Source of the DNA: Lineus longissimus
Taxonomy: Eukaryota > Nemertea > Pilidiophora > Heteronemertea > Lineidae
NCBI RefSeq assembly: GCF_910592395.1
Contig: NC_088317.1
Location: forward strand, 8,682,001-8,746,000
DNA: 64,000 nucleotides
Direction: 5' to 3'
Numbering within the stretch: position 1 is the stretch's first letter; every line of letters begins with the position of its first letter. The notes beneath the pieces were generated by a model. The model made no database searches and was not told the origin of the DNA. It saw nothing but the letters and a program-made list of their open reading frames with translations. This document shows, piece after piece, positions 31,429 to 40,735 of the stretch. A program made the translations under genes and the position numbers.

Positions 31429-31874
31429 TGGCTGGCAGACATCCCAAAACTTTAAATATTTGAACGCATGTTCTATTATATACCGTAGTACATGCGTATG
31501 TAATTTAAGTGGGTACGGACATTGGTTACGGGGACCTCAATTTCTGTCACTGTTGTAAAAGAAATCTAAGTCCCCCAGTAATCAAAGTCCTACCTTCCTT
31601 TTATATATATAGGAATCGTAGCCCAGGAAGGGAAGTCCGGTTAGGACAACCGTTCCCAAGGAATGGGGGCCCTACCGTAGGACCTTGGTTCCGGGCGGAC
31701 TTGCATTTCTTTTACACCGGTAATAGATCAGGCAGGGACCTCTAATAAATAGCATAGCTGCGTTATTTATGTGGTTGGATAGCGCCCAGCCCAGAGGTTA
31801 TAGTTTAGTCAACCGTGGTTTGTGGTCATATAGGTTCGGGCCCAGATCAGTTATTGTGGACTGTGGTTGGATAG

Positions 31875-34800
31875 GGAAAGAATGAAAATGTCGCAAACAA
31901 GACACAAGCCCTTTTGCGGGAAGGGCTAAAGCTGAAGGACTTGTCTTTTCAAAAAGTCGAACGCAAACGCTCATACAATGACCGCCCAGGCCTGATTATT
32001 GCCACGTGCCGGTCGTATGAGGACAAATCTCTGATAATGGACGCTAAACAATCGCTTAAGGAGTGTCGTCAGTACAGTAATGTGTATATTTCGAACGATA
32101 AGCCTCTGTCACAGAGAATCGCCGAGAATAATATACGGACAATTGTGAAAAATCTCCCAGGCGCTGGCGACGTGCTTGAGGTCAAAGGCTCGCGAGTGGT
32201 CGCCAAGCAACAGAAATATGTCCCCAACGAGAATAATCGAAACGATAAAATGAATAGCCGAAATCTACCTCAGGGTAACCAAACAGTAACACGAAACACG
32301 AACAACCACCAGGAAGGATATAACCGTGGAGCGAATGCAAACCGCCAGGATGGCGCAATGTGTCGAGACAACTCCGCTGGAGAACATGCAGTCAGGGATG
32401 GCCACTCATTTATGTTGCTGAACGCTCGTAGTCTAAAAACTGTAAATCGGTCGAAAAATAAGCTGGCGCAATTCCAGCAGTTGGTGCTTTGTAATCAGTT
32501 TGATTTCGTGTGTGTTTCGGAGACTTGGTTAAACGCAGAGGTAGCAGACAGTGAAATACTGCCGCCTTCGTACACCATCCATCGAAGGGACCGCAACTCG
32601 CAGGACCAAGAACGTGGTGGCGGCGTTCTAATGGCATGTAGATCGGACATGCCGTCGTACCGTAGAACTGATCTGGAAAAAGAAAACTCCGAGATTCTTG
32701 TGTGCGAGGTCAAACCAGATTCTGACGAGCCTTTTGCTCTTATTGTGTGCTATAATCCACCGGATAATGTCGATGAGCAGATGTCGTTCCTGGGGGACCT
32801 CAGGGACGTTCTCAAAAGTTGTGAGGGAGAATTCAGCAATATTTGTCTCTCAGGCGACCTAAACATTCCGAGCATCAATTGGGACACTGTGTCTAGTGTC
32901 AATGGCTCTCATGTGTCTGGGGAGTTTTGTAATATCGTGAACGATTTCTCGTTAACACAGCTCGTCCTCAACCCTACTCATAAGCATGGAAACATACTCG
33001 ACTTAATTCTGACAAATCAACCAGAGCGATTCAGTGACACGGAAACATGGCCAGGAATGTACGATTCTGATCATTTTCCCGTAGTGTCGAATTTCCGTAC
33101 TAGAATGCCCCGTCGTGTTGGAATTTCGCGCGTTGTTTATGACTTTACGCGTGCGGACTACACAGGTCTAAGGTCATTCCTTTGTGACGAGCTTGGTCCC
33201 AACTCTGATCTCTGTTTGCAAAATGGCCAGGATGGCATTGACAATTTGTGGTCAGAGTGGCTAGGTGTGTATAACACTGGATTAGACCGCTTTATTCCGC
33301 GGAAAACTATTCGTGACAAAAGCTATCCGCCATGGATTGACCGCGAAGTGAGACGCATGTCAACAAAAGTGAATGCTGCCCGCCGCTGCGCAAAAAACAG
33401 GAACAGTGACTCTAGTTGGAGGAAATACCGGCGCCTGCGCAATGAACTCAGAAATTTGACCCGTGACAAATACAAAGCGAATGTAAACAATCTTGGATCA
33501 GAAGTGCGTAGAAACCCAAAACGTTTTTGGAACTTCTATCACGCAAAAACCAAATCAAACTCTGTACCAGAGACAGCGAAGCTGGGCAATGAGTCTTTTG
33601 TGACTCCTCTGCGCAAGGCAAATGCCTTCAATGGTTATTTTTATTCCAATTTTTCTCATCACAACGACTTGAGAAAACCTGATGTTACTATGTATGATAA
33701 TTATAACCTTGATTCTGTTAACTTTACAGCAGTTGAGGTGAAATCGGTATTAAACAGGCTGGACAAGACTAAGGCCTGTGGGCCTGACAGGGTCTCTAAT
33801 CGTGTTCTGAGGGAGTGTGCCTCTACACTGTGTTCTTCACTCGCATTTTTATTCAACGTTTCAATGCAGACAGGTGTTTTACCAAACGATTGGAAAATCG
33901 CTAACGTTGTGCCAGTGTACAAGAAGGGAGACAAGCATTTGATTTCAAATTATAGACCCGTGTCTCTCCTATCTGTGGTTTCTAAAGTAATGGAACGTTG
34001 CATTTATAACAGTATCTATCCAGTCTTAAGTCCGTCAGTCTATAAAGGCCAGCATGGCTTCTGTAACAGGCGGTCAACGGCCACTCAGCTTGTTCAGTTC
34101 CAGCATAGACTGGGCCAGGTCTTAGATAGTGGGGGTCAAACTGATGTTATATATTTGGATTTTGCTAAAGCTTTCGATTCCGTTCCCCATTGCCTCTTAT
34201 TACATAAGATTCGTTCCTTTGGAATCTGTGGACGTCTTCTGAGTTGGTTAACGTCGTATCTTACAAATAGGAAGCAGAGAGTTGTGATTAATGGCTCGGA
34301 GTCATCACTTTTAGATGTACTGTCTGGTGTGCCGCAAGGGTCAATTTTAGGCCCTCTTTTATTCTTATTGTACGTAAATGATATTGCTGAGGTCGTTAGT
34401 GACGGTACTGCCATGGATCTTTTTGCTGATGATTCCAAAATGTGTAGGGAGATAGAGTCTGTAACCGACTGTCTGCTACTTCAGACCGACCTTGATAAAT
34501 TGTACGCTTGGAGTAAACGGTGGGGCATGACATTTAGCCCAAGCAAATGCATGGTCATGAGTGTTACTAGGAAGTTAAATCCGACACACTTCTTTGACAA
34601 TATCAATGGTTTTGCATTGTCTCGGGTTGATAAATTCAAGGATCTTGGTATTGTCTTTTCTTCGGACCTGTCATGGTCATCTCATGTCAATGGTATTGCA
34701 AGCAGTGCAAGTAGAATGTGGGGTATGATCAGGCGTGTATGCGGGCGTACTGCAGACGTTAATTTGAATATCATGTTGTATAAATCACTTGTGCGTAGTC

Positions 34801-35285
34801 GCCTTGAATATGGTACGGTGGTATTCGACACACATGTGCGACGTGATCTTGAAACTTTAGAGCGTGTCCAGCGGAGGGTGACTCGTCACATTTTAGGCCC
34901 TGATATGCCATATGTGGAGCGTCTGCGAGCGTTGTCTCTGCTGCCCCTGTCGTACCGTCGGGAAATCAAGGATCTAGTTTTTATGCCCGATTCTTATTAT
35001 AATGTCCTGGATTTTAATGCACGTTTTTATATAACCCCGGCTGTAAGGGGCGACGGTTTACGACTAGCGCAGCCGAGATTCCACTCGGAGACGTTCGGTG
35101 CCTCATACTGGGTGAGGACACCGAAGCTGTGGAACAGCCTACCGGTCCAATTACATAATTTGAAAAAAATGCATTTTAAATCGTCCCTTAATGTTTATTA
35201 TTTTGACAGGTTGGATCGTTTGGATGTCGACGACATGTGCACTTTCGTCACTTTCTGCCGTTGTGCAAACTGTCGGCCCACTTAG
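31875..35285 (+). CDS. LINE polyprotein: ORF1-like domain, APE endonuclease, reverse transcriptase
   Basis: The frame is open from 31875 to the stop at 35283-35285 (no ATG at the truncated start; first ATG at 32037). The first 90 or so residues (RPGLIIATCRSYEDKSLIM, QYSNVYISNDKPLSQRI) resemble the C-terminal RRM-like part of LINE ORF1. After a basic Asn-rich linker comes the APE endonuclease (FMLLNARSLK, VCVSETWLN, CLSGDLNIPSINW, MYDSDHFPV), which nicks the target. RT motifs follow: KANVVPVYKKGD-type (IANVVPVYKKGDK), NYRPVSLLSVVSK, IYLDFAKAFDSVPH, GVPQGSILGPLLF and LFADDSKM, with both catalytic Asp kept near residue 837. The C-terminus (SRLEYGTVVFD, LWNSLPVQLHN) is typical. Fusion of ORF1 and ORF2 material in one frame is odd. 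It lies in the lectin intron, same strand. Confidence 0.9.
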   Translation, partial: GKNENVANKTQALLREGLKLKDLSFQKVERKRSYNDRPGLIIATCRSYEDKSLIMDAKQSLKECRQYSNVYISNDKPLSQRIAENNIRTIVKNLPGAGDVLEVKGSRVVAKQQKYVPNENNRNDKMNSRNLPQGNQTVTRNTNNHQEGYNRGANANRQDGAMCRDNSAGEHAVRDGHSFMLLNARSLKTVNRSKNKLAQFQQLVLCNQFDFVCVSETWLNAEVADSEILPPSYTIHRRDRNSQDQERGGGVLMACRSDMPSYRRTDLEKENSEILVCEVKPDSDEPFALIVCYNPPDNVDEQMSFLGDLRDVLKSCEGEFSNICLSGDLNIPSINWDTVSSVNGSHVSGEFCNIVNDFSLTQLVLNPTHKHGNILDLILTNQPERFSDTETWPGMYDSDHFPVVSNFRTRMPRRVGISRVVYDFTRADYTGLRSFLCDELGPNSDLCLQNGQDGIDNLWSEWLGVYNTGLDRFIPRKTIRDKSYPPWIDREVRRMSTKVNAARRCAKNRNSDSSWRKYRRLRNELRNLTRDKYKANVNNLGSEVRRNPKRFWNFYHAKTKSNSVPETAKLGNESFVTPLRKANAFNGYFYSNFSHHNDLRKPDVTMYDNYNLDSVNFTAVEVKSVLNRLDKTKACGPDRVSNRVLRECASTLCSSLAFLFNVSMQTGVLPNDWKIANVVPVYKKGDKHLISNYRPVSLLSVVSKVMERCIYNSIYPVLSPSVYKGQHGFCNRRSTATQLVQFQHRLGQVLDSGGQTDVIYLDFAKAFDSVPHCLLLHKIRSFGICGRLLSWLTSYLTNRKQRVVINGSESSLLDVLSGVPQGSILGPLLFLLYVNDIAEVVSDGTAMDLFADDSKMCREIESVTDCLLLQTDLDKLYAWSKRWGMTFSPSKCMVMSVTRKLNPTHFFDNINGFALSRVDKFKDLGIVFSSDLSWSSHVNGIASSASRMWGMIRRVCGRTADVNLNIMLYKSLVRSRLEYGTVVFDTHVRRDLETLERVQRRVTRHILGPDMPYVERLRALSLLPLSYRREIKDLVFMPDSYYNVLDFNARFYITPAVRGDGLRLAQPRFHSETFGASYWVRTPKLWNSLPVQLHNLKKMHFKSSLNVYYFDRLDRLDVDDMCTFVTFCRCANCRPT

Positions 35286-35463
35286 TGCGCATGTCGCCGG
35301 TACCCCGACGACACAACCCATATTATCTGGTGCCATATAATAGGTCTCGACCTACATGGTTACCAGTGTAATGCATGTACGTTTTATTTTGTTCATAATT
35401 CAATGTCTTGTCATGTTATATCAAATATTGTACATGTATTTTACACGAATAAATAAATCATAA
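31875..35463 (+). mobile_element. Jockey/CR1-type LINE with intact ORF, 5'-truncated
   Basis: The element is flanked by 5-bp direct repeats GATAG (31870-31874, 35464-35468). It ends in AATAAATAAATCATAA rather than a long poly(A). Its 5' end lies within the ORF1 region. The long uninterrupted frame marks it as the youngest LINE in the window. A related but degraded copy lies at 40735-43375 (-). Confidence 0.85.
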
Positions 35464-35707
35464 GATAGTGCCTAGCCCAGTCAACTTTAATATCCAAGTT
35501 AGTTTTTTAGAAAGTCCCTGACCGGAAGTAATAGAAGTTTGGATCATATTTGGTTTCAATTTGTCTCAAGAACATTGTTGTAGATTGTTTCTTTTGTGTA
35601 ACGTGCAGTATTCGTCAGAAATTAGTTTCTGTTCTATGATTGGATAGGGCCTAGCCCAGGCCAGAGCTGTTGCACAGGAACACAGTTTCCAACGAAGAAT
35701 AACAATC

Positions 35708-37890
35708 ATGGCTGAATTTAACAAGAAAGAGATGGAACTTAGACCTAAGCGAAAAGGAAAATTGCCCGCTAATTTAAAGGGACACGTGTTGGGCACATAT
35801 AAGAAGGCGACGTCATCGTCTGGAGGTACAACTTCGTCGAGTATGGGACGTCTCGTCATGGAGAGGGACTTCATTCGAGCTGACGTGGATGAGTACTGCA
35901 AACAGGTGGATAAACTCGTAGGATCCCCTAAAAGTAAAACAGCATTAAAAAGAGTAGAAGCGCGTTTAGAAACGTCATACTCAGAGCTACAGGGTATCAC
36001 CAAGAAGATACTAGATGCTGGGGAAGATAACTTCCTGCAGGAGACAGAGGGTGCTGCTCATGTTGTGAGCGTAATCAAAAGCAGATCGAGAGCTGCCAGG
36101 CTACGATTTCGGATTAACTAGATGAGTTGAAGAAGGTTACAAAATCCTCCGCTCCCATGCCTACAGGAAAAACCTCGAAGGCAATATGCGAAGACCTGGG
36201 CGCCCCCCAGGGTGATGACGGATCTCTTGAAGATGGAGAGATTAAATCGACTAGGAAGAAATCATAAGTAAGGTCGCTGAACAAAATAGCGGTACAAGAA
36301 AAACGGCTTTACGAGGAGAAGCAACTTTGAGAAGAAGCTAAGCAGAACTTAACCATGACGAATTAGACAAAGCCGAAAGGTCCATGTTTGAGGCCGAGTT
36401 ACGCCGAAAAGAGAAAAAGGTGGACTTTTATAATATAAATGTTGAATCCCCAGAGAAAAAGGTCAGACATTGAAATGATCAAAAAACACCTGACATGTTC
36501 GTCACACCGGACAAAATCATCAGGAAGAAACCAGGTTATGGAGAAAGTGGTTTCACTGGATTCGAAGAGACTGGTCCAAAGCGTGAGCGGACGGATAGTA
36601 GTCCATTTGGAGGACTGTCATTCATTACGATACTCTTCACTACAGCGGGGCTACACGCCACAGCAAAAGCGTGAGGATGAAGAAATCAAGCCAGTGTTCC
36701 ACGGAATGGCAAAACCCACATTGCCAAAATTTAAAGGTGACAAATAGCAGCTTGCTGATTGGTGGGAGAATTAATAAGTTTTTATTTATAATGTTGATGT
36801 GCCCACAAAATACAAAATTGCGATGTTAAAAAGCTCGATTGGCGAAAAAGCAGCGGAGCTGGTAAAACGCTTAGGGTGCTCAGAGGCCCAGTATAACTTG
36901 GGCGTAAAAAAGCTTCACGACAGATACGGAGGGGAATCCAGGCAGTTACAACAACATGGATGCCATCATGGCAGTACAGCCGATAGACGAGCAAGATCTC
37001 AATGGACTAGTCAGAGGCCTTCTGCAATCGCCTACAAGATATGGTGGCTAAGTTGATAGACGCCTATGATAGGCCGTAGTGGACATACATTTATGTTCTA
37101 GAACACAATTCCTGTTCAGCGATTGGTAGATTAATGGTCTAAAACAGAATTTCTGTACTGTGATTGGCTGATTTATGTCCTTTACCATTATTCCTGGCCA
37201 GTGATTGGTCGAGTAATGGGTCTAGAACAATATTCTTGTTCTCCTATTGGTAAGATTATGTTCTAGAACATAAATCGGCATTGATGTCCACTACGGCTTA
37301 CCATAGACGCCGACATAGAAGCGGATGTGTATGGTTTATCCTCACGGTTCTGTACACCCTGGCCATGCAGAGGATACCGGACCACCTGATTGTGGAGTAC
37401 AAAGACAGAAGACAGACAGGAGGCAAGGATGGCCTTTTTTACTTCACAGAGTGGATGAGCAGGCAGTTTATAATTAGATAAGAGATGGCTGAATTAAAGG
37501 ATGGACTTGAAAGGAGGCCTAAAAAGGCCAGAGTTCGAATCAAAAAAAGTCAAAACCACAGAGAAGTTCGACGCACACCAGTCAGACAACGCCTGAAACA
37601 AATAAGGCAAGTATAATTTTAGTTCAAAGGGATAGTTCAAAAATAAATAACAGGAGTACAGGCATGACTGGTCAGCCAGCGAGCTCCAAGTGACCACATG
37701 TAAGGGCTATCATCCGATGTGGATTTGTAAACAGTGGACCACACCAAATGTTCAAGGGCGATGGAAACTAGCAAAAGAGCACTGCTTGTGCTACAGGTGC
37801 CTGAAGTTAGGTCATCAGGGAAGAGAGTGTGCCGGGTAAGGAAAATGCGGAGTAGATGGATGTGACAAGACGCATAATCGGAGTCTTCAC
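35708..37890 (+). pseudogene. BEL/Pao gag, second copy
   Basis: The ATG at 35708 opens an intact 137-codon N-terminal region: basic start, then RVEARLETSYSELQGITKK (helical). After frame changes the core appears: KPTLPKFKGDK, then PTKYKIAMLKSSIGEKAAEL and LGVKKLHDRYGGES. The MITE interrupts at 37064, and gag resumes at 37303 with ADVYGLSSRF. The knuckle is at 37690-37890: WICKQW, HCLCYRCLKLGHQGREC, GCDKTHNRSLHSP. It forms the particle and binds RNA; broken here. Confidence 0.75.
37065..37302. mobile_element. Mutator-like MITE with internal tandem repeats
   Basis: The insert is flanked by the 9-bp duplication ATAGACGCC (37056-37064, 37303-37311). The ends are inverted: GCCGTAGTGGACAT near the left and the same sequence reversed at the right, with a second inverted block ATTTATGTTCTAGAACA. 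The interior has four degenerate units of about 42 bp (TCTAGAACA...ATTCTTGTTC...GATTGG). A 9-bp duplication fits Mutator-like elements. It is non-autonomous. Confidence 0.8.
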
Positions 37891-37899
37891 TCACCCGCT

Positions 37900-38840
37900 A
37901 AGATGTCCGCAGGCGACACACAGCCCACTGCACCTAAGTCTCAAGTTGCTTTTGAAGTGAGTACGGATGGGCAGATTACTCCAACCAAGGTGGCGCTGCG
38001 ACTTACTCCAGTGTATCTCGAAGGATCCGACGGGATAAAGCTTAAAGTAAACGCCGTTGGTATCAGCATCCAAAGCGGATTAGTCACACTGACACATCGA
38101 GAGTATAGACGGTAAAACATTTTGCACAATATGTTCTAGAACCTTACCACGTATGTGTGAGCGACTGACTATCCCAGATTGGGCCAAACTCAGGAAGAAA
38201 TGGAGCCAACTAGAAGGGATACCATTTCCGAAACTAGAGGGCCATAAAAAGGTTAATCTCCTGATATTATCAAATAATCCAAAACTTACCATAGCACTAG
38301 AAGAAAGGGTAGGCCAAGCTGGAGATCCAGTCTCCAGGAGAACCCCGCTAGGATGGACTTGTGTGAGACAGATAGGAGTACAAACAGAAAGGATAACACA
38401 TTACGCCCAGACATACTGTGACAATGCACAGATGAATGCAGACCGGAGAAGACTGTGGAATGCAGATGCCATGCAATATCAAGGTCCCACTCCACTAACT
38501 GGATAGGTGACATGGAGAAGGCAACACAGTAACTGAAGTTCCTGGGATATAGATACCAGGTATCAATACCGTGGAAGGAGAGTGCGCCCAACCTCTTTGA
38601 TAAATATAACATGCCAGAAAAACGATTACGGGTCTGGAATCTAACTTAAAGAAAGTACCAAACATCGCTGAAACCTATAAGGAGGTTATGAACGGCAACA
38701 TTGAGAATGGGTATCTCAGAGAGGTGCCTAAAGATGAACCCCATACCCCAGGGTGGTACTTACCACATTTTGCAGTGGTTCGAGAAGACAGAGAAACCAC
38801 TAAAGTTCTGTGAAATGTAAAGAGCGCTGACCTGCGGATA
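37900..38840 (+). pseudogene. BEL/Pao protease region and start of RT
   Basis: 37903-38115 covers the start of the protease domain (SGLVTLTHREYRR at its end, frame-broken). 38150-38370 gives LRKKWSQLEGIPFPKLEGHKK and VNLLILSNNPKLTIALE, then TPLGWTCV, the standard end of BEL protease. 38740-38830 reads GWYLPHFAVVREDRETTKV, the entry to BEL reverse transcriptase, and is cut by the insertion at 38809. Confidence 0.75.
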
Positions 38841-39693
38841 AGACCGTTGTCATTGAACGTTGCGTCAATCAGTGTCAATACCGTTGCATTGTCCTGAAGT
38901 CGCTGCGTTATCCGTGGATTCGGTGACGTCGGGTTGACCCGTGGCGTCGCTCTTCGTGGAGAGACGTTCCCTTCGATGACGCAATTTGGCGTCAGATTTG
39001 GTGGCAAAACTGGGTTGCGCGTGTGTCCCCGTAGGTGGCGACATAGTGTGTTTGCGGGTTTGGCTCGCCGGGTGATGGTTGCAATGAAAACGGTTTCGAA
39101 AAGGTGTTTTCTCATAAGTAATCAGTGCGGGAAAGACGGAGTATGGTGCAGGTACCAAAGTGAATCATGTGAAATCTTATTTGTGGTAAGACTGTGAGTA
39201 TGTCCCGAAAGGGTCCATATTTACCAAAGTATTGCCAAAGCAGTACACTGAAGGCTTGTGCTGGGTTTGCAAAATAAAGGAATGAAACTGCTGAGGTGTC
39301 ATTCAAAAGGTGCGACAAAGTTGGGTGTGAGGACTTGGATTCTGAGTGATATCCCGGCTGATGCACCGTAGCATGGTAAAGAAATAGTTCGTGGGACCAC
39401 AGCACTGTGTAGTGGTGTGAGAGACTAGGTAGCTCAGGTCCATTGGAGAAATTAAATAGTGGAAACGCCAGGATGAATAGATCAAGGCTGCCAAGACTTT
39501 TATGTTGAGACCGAGAGGCGACATGGTGCGCAAGCGGTGGATCCAATATGACTCTCTCGCGAGTCTGATGGGTTTGGAAAATGGCGCCTCTGGTGGGGCA
39601 TGTAGAAATTCCAGTACTGTGATAGTAAGGTCCGGTAGGCCTGTGTGAGCATGGCGGTTGAAATGATGGCCTATGACATCTGAGTCGAATTTT
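38809..39693. mobile_element. Unclassified 885-bp insertion with 13-bp target duplication
   Basis: The sequence ACCACTAAAGTTC occurs at 38796-38808 and again at 39694-39706. The RT gene is collinear across it (TTKV, then the next BEL motif). A 13-bp duplication suggests LINE-machinery retroposition, but no tail, tRNA head or coding domain is recognised. Both strands have modest open frames without known motifs. Confidence 0.75.
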
Positions 39694-40610
39694 ACCACTA
39701 AAGTTCGTGTGATCTTCCCTTTAGCGGCAGAGTACGCAGGGCATAGTCCGAACGACAAAATGCTAACTGGACCAAAATAGCTGTTGGACATGAAAGACAT
39801 TCTTGTGACCTTCAGGAAGGAGGCAGTCGCACTAGTTGGTGATATTAAGGAAATGTTCTGTCAGATTGAGCTAGATGAAGGGGATAGGAAGTATCACCGA
39901 GTGCTCTGGTGAAATTTAGATCAGGAATCTCACATAAAAGTTTACGAGTCTGCCCGGTTAACATTCGCTGACAGGGCACCACCTTTCTTAGAGCAGTTCG
40001 TGGTTAAAACTCATGCTCAGAAACACGAACAAGAATATCCGCTGGCAATTGATGTCTGCCTAACAAGTATCTTAAGTATCTATGTCGACGATGCTATGAA
40101 GTCACTGGAAACCATTGAATTATTTACAGAGCTTCGGAAGCAGCTAAAGGAGTTGCTGAAAAAGGCAGGCTTTGTGAAAAGAAAATGGTGTAGTAACAGC
40201 GTGCCCGGTGGGATTCCGCCAAAGATGCATTCGGATATTCTCACACGAAGGTAGAACTCGAGATAGTAACCAAGCGTATTCTACTTAGCCTCATTACGCG
40301 TCTGTTCGACCCATTGCAGTTGCTTGCGCCATTCATTATTAGGGCCATGATACTACTACAGCAGGCCTGGTTAGAAGGCTTGGAGAAGGATGAACGATTT
40401 TCACAAACATTAGAGAATCAAGTAATTGCATGAGCTAAGGATATGGACTTAGTGGCCCGATTTGAGGCCTCAAGATGTTTACACCGAGGATCTCCCAAGG
40501 AGAGGTCTATTCAAACATTCTCAGATGCCTCGGAACTAGCCTACGGAGCAGCGGTTTACGTACGCAGCGTCTACGTAGATGGTACTGTTCTACTATTAAA
40601 CTGTTTTAAA
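39694..40610 (+). pseudogene. BEL/Pao RT and RNase H
   Basis: After the insertion: HSPNDKMLTGPK, VALVGDIKEMFCQIEL (motif A), LTFADRAPPFLEQF, then SIYVDDAMKSL (about 40077-40108, YVDD catalytic motif). AGFVKRKWCSNS follows. RNase H: RLFDPLQLLAPFIIRAM, LEASRCLHRG-type region and TFSDASELAYGAAVYVRS (Asp of the DAS motif). Several frameshifts. Sequence identity to BEL ends at about 40600. Confidence 0.8.
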
Positions 40611-40735
40611 TCAAATATTTGCTTCTAACTCCATTGTAAAGTGCCTTGGAGCATGCTTAGCATGTACAGGGCACTATAATATCCGGTATTTATTATCATT
40701 TTTATTATTATTATCAACTTGATCCCCCTTATCCA
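40610..40735 (+). repeat. L2-type LINE 3' tail fragment
   Basis: TGTAAAGTGCCTTGGAGCA, then AGGGCACTATAATA, and a TTATTATTAT microsatellite (about 40690-40720) form the standard 3' end of L2/CR1-like LINEs. No coding part is left. It sits at the point where the second BEL element is truncated. Confidence 0.7.

Larger units (their letters stand above)
27480..31716 (-). mobile_element. Ginger1-type DNA transposon
   Basis: The 4237-bp element starts TGTAAAAG (27480) and ends with its complement CTTTTACA (31716). It is flanked by the 4-bp duplication CCGG (27476-27479, 31717-31720). Ends of the form TGTNR, 4-bp target duplications and an intron-containing gypsy-like integrase as sole gene are the known features of Ginger1 elements, the presumed source of the vertebrate GIN1 gene. 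The subterminal zones (27490-27720, 31560-31700) are full of GTCC/GGAC and CCTAGG short palindromes. It is structurally complete, with two lesions in the transposase. Confidence 0.85.
35640..40610 (+). mobile_element. BEL/Pao retrotransposon (second copy), degraded
   Basis: On the plus strand in order: gag N-terminus (35708-36121), gag core (about 36710-37060), zinc knuckle (about 37690-37890), protease end (about 38150-38370), RT (about 38740-38830 and 39720-40230) and RNase H (about 40255-40600). It stops there; integrase and 3' LTR are missing. Two insertions are nested in it: a Mutator-like MITE (37065-37302) and an 885-bp block (38809-39693). It has many stops and frameshifts. Confidence 0.8.

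Noticed and set aside
35566-36003. Minus-strand 145-codon frame
   Set aside because: Antisense to the BEL gag N-terminus; no domain.
38675-39800. Open frames inside the 885-bp insertion
   Set aside because: Overlapping frames on both strands, no motifs, spanning the insertion border in some cases.
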